A DNA stretch of 50,284 nt, taken from NCBI GenBank assembly GCA_041159865.1, contig JBEAXK010000162.1, positions 1-50,284 of the forward strand, given 5' to 3'. Made by a program: the position numbers and the translations under genes. This document shows positions 44,549 to 50,284 of the stretch, in pieces. The notes beneath the pieces are model-generated. The model saw only the letters and a list, made by a program, of their open reading frames with translations. It had not been told where the DNA came from and did no database searches. Source of the DNA: BJGN01 sp041159865 (GTDB lineage: Bacteria > Bacteroidota > Bacteroidia > Chitinophagales > Saprospiraceae). How positions within the stretch are numbered: position 1 is the first letter of the stretch; the number at the start of each line of letters is the position of its first letter.

Positions 44549-46288
44549 TCAGGGTCTTTTAGTGTTTATATTGAGTTGCATTTTTTGAATAAAATAAAAT
44601 ATAAAAGCTCCAAATAAAAAGGCAATGAGTAAGGATATACGCTGGTCAGTAAACCAGTTCATGATACTTAATAAAGGTATCAATAATAAAGTCATAATCA
44701 GCATAAAGAGGTATCTGAAAAATTGTTGACCTAAAATGCCAGTTCTGACTCTCCAATCTGCAAAGGCGATAACCCATCCAACAACAACACTTAGGGCAAA
44801 TAGTAAATAGGTTAAGGTCAATATATCCCGATATTTAATCATAAAGCTACTTATTGATACAGGGAATCCATCTGCTTCATTAATAGGATTTACGACTCCA
44901 GTTGTATCAGAGGTGAACCTATTATCTATAAGCTGCCATAAATCAGTGTACCCATTGTCATAACCCAGTGCCCAGATTCCTACCCCTTTTAAACCATAAC
45001 TTAGGGCTAAATTATATTTTTTCTCTAAGGTGGAGGCATTGTCATACCAGCATTCTACTGAGGTACTATCGCCAAATTCAAGAAAAAAATAATTAGTCAT
45101 GCTGACAAAATCATATTGAGGCGTGTAAGTAGTTCCATATAAATTCATCACCTCACGGTAGGGGATATCCTTGTCAAAATAAGTGTCATAAACACCTTTA
45201 TTATTTATTTTCCCTTTCCATTGAGCACCATAATAGGGTAAAGCTAAAACTGTTTTTCCTACATCGAGGTTGTATTTAGCATAATAATCGAGGGTACTTT
45301 GTAAACTTATGCCATTTCTACTGGTCGTCCTCAATGGGGAAACAGCTCCTGTAATTCCTTTTCCTTTGTGATAATCGTAACCCATAATGACCATTAAATC
45401 AACTAATTCACCTAGTTTAACATGGTCAAAAGCTTCTCTAGTGCTATAGGAAGGAAGGGTAATGGAAAGAAAAACCTTACCTCCCGGCAAACTATTAGAT
45501 AAATTTGTACGCAAAAAAGTTACAAAATTAACCAGGGATTCTTTGTGTTTTTCAGGAACATTTTCAAAATTTAAATCAACCCCATCTGCATTTCGTGCTA
45601 TAATTAAGCGGGAAATACTATCTGAAAAAGTATTCCAGGCAGCCTGATTTGAAAGGAATCGATCGTTTTCAGCATATCCATGACTGGCCATACTTAATAA
45701 AACTCTGGTTCCATTCATTTTCGCTGAATCAACCATTGAAGTAGTCAACCACTCTTGGATTTGAGCAGGATTTAAATAAGAACCAGTCTCAGGATCAACA
45801 ATATATGCAAAATAGGCTATGGTACTCAACAAAGAAAAATTATAAGACTCCCAGGCAGACCCCATCCAATGAGGATGCCACCCAAAGACTTCATATTTCT
45901 TGCTTAATTTGCGATTTGAAGGACTTTTAATAAAATAAATTTGCTGGACTGAATCCCAATAAAAATTATTTGCTTTTAGTTTATTTGGATTATCTGGATT
46001 CAGAAAATCATATAAATAAGCATACCTGCGAAGCATATTTTGTTGTTCTGGGGTAGCTAATCCTTCTTTCATTTTTTTCAAATCCTCATCGCTTGGTTGC
46101 TCATCTTCCATACCTAGCGCTTTTTTTATCTTTGAGGCGTCTTTATAGATATAACGAAGAGTTGATTCTGTTTGTCTGGTGCTTCTTTTGGCTTGAAAAT
46201 AAGTATCTTTTGCTCCACAGTTGTAAAGAAAAAAACTAAGTACTATAAAATACAATACAAATCTGTAAGAAAGGATTTGTTTTATCAT
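44549..46288 (-). CDS. GH18-type glycosidase with C-terminal membrane helices
   Basis: This is a 579-residue protein. The N-terminus (about 8-24, ending LYNC at C24) is a signal anchor or an atypical lipoprotein signal. A GH18 barrel spans about 132-455: YEVFGWHPHW start, NGTRVLLSMAS, then DGVDLNFE (D235, D238, N240, E242). The catalytic Glu is kept, while the third Asp of D-x-x-D-x-D-x-E is Asn. VMIMGYDYH and GVGIWALGYDNGY close the barrel. Three hydrophobic helices follow at about 487-510, 528-553 and 556-577. The sequence style resembles the YaaH/SleL branch that acts on peptidoglycan rather than chitin. Periplasmic cell-wall hydrolysis for particle passage or release is inferred. The ATG overlaps the upstream stop by 4 bases (ATGA). 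Confidence 0.8.
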   Translation of the reverse strand: MIKQILSYRFVLYFIVLSFFLYNCGAKDTYFQAKRSTRQTESTLRYIYKDASKIKKALGMEDEQPSDEDLKKMKEGLATPEQQNMLRRYAYLYDFLNPDNPNKLKANNFYWDSVQQIYFIKSPSNRKLSKKYEVFGWHPHWMGSAWESYNFSLLSTIAYFAYIVDPETGSYLNPAQIQEWLTTSMVDSAKMNGTRVLLSMASHGYAENDRFLSNQAAWNTFSDSISRLIIARNADGVDLNFENVPEKHKESLVNFVTFLRTNLSNSLPGGKVFLSITLPSYSTREAFDHVKLGELVDLMVIMGYDYHKGKGITGAVSPLRTTSRNGISLQSTLDYYAKYNLDVGKTVLALPYYGAQWKGKINNKGVYDTYFDKDIPYREVMNLYGTTYTPQYDFVSMTNYFFLEFGDSTSVECWYDNASTLEKKYNLALSYGLKGVGIWALGYDNGYTDLWQLIDNRFTSDTTGVVNPINEADGFPVSISSFMIKYRDILTLTYLLFALSVVVGWVIAFADWRVRTGILGQQFFRYLFMLIMTLLLIPLLSIMNWFTDQRISLLIAFLFGAFIFYFIQKMQLNINTKRP

Positions 46289-47475
46289 TCTGTATAAATT
46301 TTAAAAGACTTAATCAGTAATGGTATTTTGTTTATGACTTGTTCAGTGTAGGGCTTTCCTTCTAAATAAATACTTTTGAAATATACGGTTTGATCAGATA
46401 TCCCATTGCTATTCAAGCAAGCCAAATATAATAATTTCTTCTGATACTTAGCAGTTGCCTCTAAAATCTTACCATAATTTGGTCCATTATTAACAGAAAG
46501 AGAAAGGGGAGCGGGTGTAAATTTCTCATTTCTTGTTAATTTAAAAGCATTTGACTCATTAACGAAAGCACAAGTTAATCCTTTTGGTTCCGAATAAGGA
46601 AGAAAATGAAGTTTCTCCATGGCATAATCAATTAAAGGGTCTTTTTCTGCTGATACCAGCTTAAATTCATTTATATTTTTTGGGTTATATCCTATCCAAT
46701 AGGCCCAACCTTTACCATTTTTTGCCATTTCAAAAGGAACAGGATAAATGAAATAGGGTACTTTGGTAAGATTTAAAGTAGCACCGAGGGTAAAATTTTG
46801 TTCTACAAGAGGGTAGTACTGTAATTCTTCTTTTTGGATCATAACCGTATCATAAGAAAAAAGAGTATCGATAACATCCTTTATGATTACCTTTTTCTCC
46901 TGTTTTAAATTTCTAACAAATAGTCTGGCTTTTATGGGAAAGTAATTCCTGTTATTCATTTTGATAGTTAAATCACCCGCTTCAATGGCGGGTATTTTTA
47001 CATAAATATTTTCTTTTTTCTTTAATTTAATTCTTGAATATAAAGGAATTTTTCCGAGTAATACTTCCACGGAACGAAGATTTAAAATAGATTTATGTTT
47101 AACATACAATTGCATAGTATCCCCTTTTTCAAAGGGATATGCATATTCACTCTGATTTTTTTTTGGAATCAAGACCTGAACAGATGTAAAAGTGACAGAA
47201 TCCTTCCTTGGAAATTTTAGGATAGTCTTTAAGTCAATTAAATTAAATGGGAGCTTTAAGGTATCTCCTTTTTTCAATTTTTCATGAAGGCTGTCCAAAT
47301 AAGGTTTTTTTAATATTAAATCGTTAATATTTAATGAAGAGATTGATTTATCTGCTTTCTCAATGGCCTTATTTTTTAATTCATCTAATTTTATTTGAGC
47401 CCATGTATTCCTTTGAAAAAATAAAAAATGGAGAGATATTGCCAATAAATACTTAATTATACAATTGTGTTTCAT
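46285..47475 (-). CDS. Exported protein of unknown function
   Basis: This 396-residue protein has a signal peptide (about 1-26, ending TWAQ) and no further membrane segment. The mature part is predicted beta-rich and Lys-rich, with two recognisable halves: an Ig-like part around 95-205 (FTSVQVLIPKK, GDTMQLYVKHKSILN, GDLTIKMNNRNYFPIKARLFV) and a distinct domain around 230-390 (VPYFIYPVPFEMAKNGKGW, AYWIGYNPKN). I recognise no family. It is translationally coupled to the GH18 gene by an ATGA overlap and follows DUF4407 with no spacer (stop at 47476, start at 47475), so a shared periplasmic job with these two is likely. Confidence 0.7.
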   Translation of the reverse strand: MKHNCIIKYLLAISLHFLFFQRNTWAQIKLDELKNKAIEKADKSISSLNINDLILKKPYLDSLHEKLKKGDTLKLPFNLIDLKTILKFPRKDSVTFTSVQVLIPKKNQSEYAYPFEKGDTMQLYVKHKSILNLRSVEVLLGKIPLYSRIKLKKKENIYVKIPAIEAGDLTIKMNNRNYFPIKARLFVRNLKQEKKVIIKDVIDTLFSYDTVMIQKEELQYYPLVEQNFTLGATLNLTKVPYFIYPVPFEMAKNGKGWAYWIGYNPKNINEFKLVSAEKDPLIDYAMEKLHFLPYSEPKGLTCAFVNESNAFKLTRNEKFTPAPLSLSVNNGPNYGKILEATAKYQKKLLYLACLNSNGISDQTVYFKSIYLEGKPYTEQVINKIPLLIKSFKIYTE

Positions 47476-48576
47476 TTATAAATTTTTACTTTTTCTATTT
47501 AAGAGCTGTTTGACTAATTTTTCCTGTAATTGAGCAAGTTGATTTGCAGTATCTACTTGTTTAATCTTTTCATCCGAATTTTTTTCATGGTTTTTGTCTG
47601 TATTGGTTTTAATGGTCACAGGAGAATAAGTTTTTAAATCTTCCGTAATTTTGTTCTCTCTGATTTGTCCCATATAGGCCACCTTGAAAGGATATTCTTT
47701 ACCTTGCAACAGGTGGTCATAAGGTCCAATAGGGGAAAATAATTTGGATAAAATAGGTGCAGTTTCCAAGAAGATAAAGAGCAGCAGAATGGCAAATGAA
47801 GTATTACCAGACAAGGTAGATAAGGCTTCTAACCTGGACAATAATCCTTTTGAAAAAAACCTTGTAAGCTGCTTTTTCTCCGTTTCCTTTTCTGTATTTA
47901 TTTTAAGTCTTTCTTTTGAAATGGAATTAATTTTAGCATTCAGTCTAGTTTGAATATCATAATGTTCCTTTGTGTAAGATTCATATTTTTGTTGTTTTCT
48001 CAAACATTCGCGACCTCTGCCTGAATTTCCAGTTCCGCAAGTACCGTCACATTCACATTTATATTGAGCATAATAAGCTTCCTTTAATAGAAAACTATTT
48101 TGAATTGTTTTTTGATACTCTTTTTCTTTAGCATCCAATTGTAAGATTTTTTTGCTGTAAAGGTTTTCAATTTGCAGCATTTTTTCTCTTTTTATTTCTA
48201 GTAATTTAAAGTCTATTTCGGATTGGAATAACTTTAATTCCAATGGTTTTGAAATCACGAGAGCAATAAAAATTGACATTAAAATTCTTGGTAATGCTTG
48301 TAAAAATTCTTGAACAGAATTTCCTTTTTTACGAAAACTGGAGACTAAAAACCTGTCTAAATTAAAAATTAATCCTGCCCATAACAGAGATAATAAAACA
48401 GATATAAAAATATGTTGAAAAATGAGCTGGAATGCAAAATAAGCAGAGAGTCCTGCCATTAAAGTGGTAAAATAAACACTTGCACCAATACCAACATATT
48501 TAATTTTTTCTGATTCCGGACATTCAGCCATTATGTCTTTACTCACACCTGCAGCAAAATGAAAAATTCTGGACAT
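47476..48576 (-). CDS. DUF4407 multi-pass membrane protein
   Basis: The ATG at 48576 is chosen over a TTG seven codons upstream; 366 residues. It begins MSRIFHFAAGVSKDIMAECP and has three hydrophobic helices at about 28-50, 54-76 and 98-115. A long charged, coiled-coil-like segment follows (about 120-265) with a Cys-rich patch (KCECDGTCGTG, RGRECL). A fourth helix lies at about 270-292 (FAILLLFIFLETAPIL), and a polar cytoplasmic tail ends the protein. This architecture is typical of DUF4407, a Bacteroidota and actinobacterial family without known function. In this setting it could be an inner-membrane platform or a signalling component of the injection system; that is inference from context. 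Confidence 0.83.
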   Translation of the reverse strand: MSRIFHFAAGVSKDIMAECPESEKIKYVGIGASVYFTTLMAGLSAYFAFQLIFQHIFISVLLSLLWAGLIFNLDRFLVSSFRKKGNSVQEFLQALPRILMSIFIALVISKPLELKLFQSEIDFKLLEIKREKMLQIENLYSKKILQLDAKEKEYQKTIQNSFLLKEAYYAQYKCECDGTCGTGNSGRGRECLRKQQKYESYTKEHYDIQTRLNAKINSISKERLKINTEKETEKKQLTRFFSKGLLSRLEALSTLSGNTSFAILLLFIFLETAPILSKLFSPIGPYDHLLQGKEYPFKVAYMGQIRENKITEDLKTYSPVTIKTNTDKNHEKNSDEKIKQVDTANQLAQLQEKLVKQLLNRKSKNL

Positions 48577-48632
48577 TTTTGAAATGCATTGAGTCAAATA
48601 AAGTTAAAGGTATCATTTCTTTAGAAAAAAAA

Positions 48633-49637
48633 TCAACGTCTTTTTTTAAATAATCTAAATATTGGATGTATCGTTTTTTCCTTTTTAGGTATTTCAGGCA
48701 TCCGTTTTTCTCTCATTATATAAAAATGAAGATTTATTTTTTTAATCTCAAAAATGGTTTTCCATGTAAAATGAAGGATTGTATCTTCCTTAAACTGAAT
48801 GTCCCTGTAACCATTAACAGGTAATTCTCCCCATTTTTCTTCTTTTAAAATACCCATTTTATCAGCTTCCCAGTTTAAACGGATATCGCAATTGGGAGGA
48901 ATTGCATAATGGAAAGGGATTTCTGGATGAGCCTCTAAAGGAATAAAAGTGTTTAGATTGTTTGTTAATATTTGAACTGAGAAATTTAATCCATACGATG
49001 TTAAGGACTTTACAAAGATTCTTTTTTCTACTGTTAAATTTTCATTTTTTACCTGAATAGTAAACAAACTGTCTGTATTTATTTGTACCTCAATACTTCC
49101 TTTTAAGGGTAAACTTAAATCTTGAGGTAGTAAATGAACAGATTGACCTTGTGCAACTTCCCATATTAAATTTATTTTGTCTCCACATTTTACCCATTCA
49201 TTTGACGCTGTAAACGATATTTCTGGACAGCCACTCTGGTGGATTACAGGAGTTGCTTTTTCTTTTAGATTTTGAAAAACTAAGATTCCTTTTTTTATCG
49301 AAGATTGAATATCCTGCTTTGGTTCTTCATTGATTTCTTCATTAGAAATACTGATTTTTTTATCAAAATTTAAAAAAAAGATAGTTGTATTTTCAAGGTC
49401 ACAGTAAGTAAATATTTGTCCGCCGCCTGCAGAGATACGCAATAGTGTATTCGTTGTTTTAATTGATTTTATTTCATTATCCATTAAAACAATTAATTCA
49501 ATAAATACACCTTTATTTTGAAGATTGAATAGATTTGATGCAATATCTTCAAGTATATGGTAAGGTATAATTCCTTGAATATGATATTGGGAAGAACGAA
49601 AAGCCAGTTTTATTTTATCGGTAAATAATTCGTTCAT
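48633..49637 (-). CDS. Unrecognised protein with an Ig-like domain, first gene of the eCIS run
   Basis: This 334-residue protein has no signal peptide. Residues 1-130 form an alpha/beta-looking part (ILEDIASNLFNLQNKG, FIELIVLMDN, LRISAGGGQIFTYCD) of a kind seen in PLD-like proteins, but no HKD motif is present. Residues about 145-212 (ISFTASNEWVKCGDKINLIW, VHLLPQDLSLPLKGSIEVQ, DSLFTIQVKN) match the Ig-like fold that follows a P/S-G-x-x-x-x-L-x-W pattern in many surface proteins. The C-terminal 90 residues are beta, then basic (PIFRLFKKRR). It is divergent from the STAND NTPase, so the two may share control. Function unknown. Confidence 0.68.
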   Translation of the reverse strand: MNELFTDKIKLAFRSSQYHIQGIIPYHILEDIASNLFNLQNKGVFIELIVLMDNEIKSIKTTNTLLRISAGGGQIFTYCDLENTTIFFLNFDKKISISNEEINEEPKQDIQSSIKKGILVFQNLKEKATPVIHQSGCPEISFTASNEWVKCGDKINLIWEVAQGQSVHLLPQDLSLPLKGSIEVQINTDSLFTIQVKNENLTVEKRIFVKSLTSYGLNFSVQILTNNLNTFIPLEAHPEIPFHYAIPPNCDIRLNWEADKMGILKEEKWGELPVNGYRDIQFKEDTILHFTWKTIFEIKKINLHFYIMREKRMPEIPKKEKTIHPIFRLFKKRR

Positions 49638-49656
49638 TGTTTTTTTACATTTTCTT

Positions 49657-49664
49657 TAAAAGTA
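49657..49664 (-). promoter_or_regulatory. Candidate -7 element for the eCIS gene run
   Basis: TACTTTTA on the - strand, ending 19 bases before the ATG at 49637. It is the same octamer as before the ATPase gene and the STAND gene. No clear TTTG lies at the expected -33 position. Confidence 0.3.
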
Positions 49665-49707
49665 CTTAAAACCTTGAAAATAGTCTTTTATTTCATTAGT
49701 TTTAATA

Positions 49708-49740
49708 TTTGTGATAAAGTAATATTAAATTGTACTTTTA
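49708..49740 (+). promoter_or_regulatory. Candidate promoter of the STAND NTPase
   Basis: TTTG (49708-49711), a 21-base spacer, then TACTTTTA (49733-49740): a good fit to the Bacteroidota -33 TTTG / -7 TAnnTTTG promoter, 11 bases before the ATG at 49752. The predicted leader is very short. Confidence 0.5.
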
Positions 49741-49751
49741 TAGAATAAATA

Positions 49752-50284
49752 ATGGGCATGGCAGCAATAGCTGATTTAAAGATACCTTTTGTAGGAAGCA
49801 GATCATTTTATGAAGCTGAGCAATCCTCATTTTATGGTCGAAGCAAACAAGTTGATGATGTATTATTGTTGTTACATAAGCATAAATTCATCGCTTTGTC
49901 AGGACAAATTGGCTCGGGGAAATCTTCATTTTTACAATCTGGATTAATCCCCGCTTTAAAAAAAGGGCACAATGGTCTTGCGGGTAAAGAATGGGTTATT
50001 TGTATTACAAGGCCCGGATTAGGACCCATCAGAAATCTTGCTTACGCCTTATCGGAAAATAATTTATTAAATCCTTCTGTAAAAACTACTCCAGAGCAGC
50101 ATTTATGGATTGAAAAAAAATTGAGGGAAGGTATATCAGGTCTTGAATCAGTTTATCGTCAATCTGAAATATTTGGTAAGAAAAATTTAATGATTGTTAT
50201 TGATCAGTTCGAAGATTTATTTTTGAATACCGATCGGTACAACCATGCTGCTGCACTAAACGAAGAAACAAATCAATATATAAA
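49752..50284 (+). CDS. nSTAND1-type P-loop NTPase, 3' end missing
   Basis: The frame from ATG 49752 stays open to the window end (177 codons seen). The N-terminus, IPFVGSRSFYEAEQSSFYGR followed by KQVDDVLLLL, GQIGSGKSSFLQSGLIPAL (Walker A 51-59) and LMIVIDQFEDLF (Walker B, D151; acidic E154-D155), is the typical start of the novel STAND NTPase 1 family. That family usually carries WD40, TPR, protease or other sensor/effector domains at its C-terminus, which here lies outside the window. STAND proteins act as ligand-triggered switches in signalling and immunity. It is divergent from the eCIS genes across 114 bases. A regulatory or defence link with the injection system is inferred from position only. 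Confidence 0.82.
   Translation, partial: MGMAAIADLKIPFVGSRSFYEAEQSSFYGRSKQVDDVLLLLHKHKFIALSGQIGSGKSSFLQSGLIPALKKGHNGLAGKEWVICITRPGLGPIRNLAYALSENNLLNPSVKTTPEQHLWIEKKLREGISGLESVYRQSEIFGKKNLMIVIDQFEDLFLNTDRYNHAAALNEETNQYI

Noticed and set aside
48030..48070. Cys-rich patch in DUF4407 as an iron-sulfur site
   Set aside because: The spacing of the cysteines fits no ferredoxin pattern; such patches are seen in the family without known cofactor.
24527..49637. Type VI secretion system or prophage tail
   Set aside because: No TssJLM, TssK or ClpV-type genes, and no capsid, terminase or integrase; DUF4255, DUF5908, CIS tape measure and the AAA+ ATPase point to eCIS.
49832..50029. - strand frame of 65 codons near the right edge
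   Set aside because: It is a shadow of the STAND NTPase P-loop region on the + strand.
1..50284. CRISPR arrays, tRNA or rRNA genes, insertion sequences
   Set aside because: No direct repeats with regular spacers, cloverleaf-like segments or transposase frames were seen on either strand; gaps between genes are too short for rRNA.

Overview
The window is AT-rich, densely coded DNA from a Bacteroidota bacterium. The evidence is SprB-type repeats, an OmpA-terminated surface protein, a SusC-like TonB-dependent receptor, Asp-box (BNR/VPS10-like) secreted proteins, start sites without clear Shine-Dalgarno sequences, and several matches to the Bacteroidota -7 promoter element TAnnTTTG. The gene set would suit a Saprospirales- or Cytophagales-like organism, but the sequence does not settle the order. 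I saw no rRNA, tRNA, CRISPR array, insertion sequence or prophage integrase. No gap without a gene exceeds 300 bases.

Region 1 (1-20182) is ordinary chromosome. Two paralogous secreted Asp-box proteins (the first cut by the left edge) flank a large SprB-repeat/OmpA outer-membrane protein and an LpxL-like acyltransferase. Then come a subtilase with an unusual start, a membrane-anchored FG-GAP protein with a CxxCH haem motif, a glycerophosphodiester phosphodiesterase, a RecQ helicase, a FabH-type ketosynthase and an XdhC-family protein.

Region 2 (20235-49637) holds a complete-looking extracellular contractile injection system (eCIS, the AFP/PVC/MAC family). On the + strand lie the eCIS-type AAA+ ATPase and a TonB-dependent receptor. 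Converging on them from the - strand is a run of 19 closely spaced genes covering about 25 kb. Read 5' to 3' on the - strand they are: an Ig-domain protein, a DUF4407 membrane protein, an exported unknown, a membrane-anchored GH18 enzyme, a two-helix membrane protein, a DUF4255/Pvc16 cap-type protein, an unknown, sheath, first tube protein, second tube protein, DUF5908, a LysM baseplate protein, VgrG-like spike, PAAR tip, gp25-like wedge, large Afp11-position wedge, a fibre-like protein, Afp12-position wedge and the tape-measure protein. A tandem hairpin after the first tube gene probably lowers transcription of the baseplate genes relative to sheath and tube.

Region 3 (49752 to the right edge) is the start of a divergently transcribed nSTAND-type P-loop NTPase, cut by the window end.

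The structural genes together predict a contractile particle: tube inside sheath, a VgrG/PAAR spike on a gp25/Afp11/Afp12 baseplate, length set by the tape measure, a DUF4255 cap, and an AAA+ ATPase needed for assembly. The upstream block is less expected. It holds a peptidoglycan-hydrolase-like GH18 with C-terminal membrane helices, DUF4407, further exported or membrane proteins, and a STAND NTPase next door. I infer that it handles envelope anchoring, cell-wall passage or release, or signal control. No recognisable toxin cargo lies in the window.
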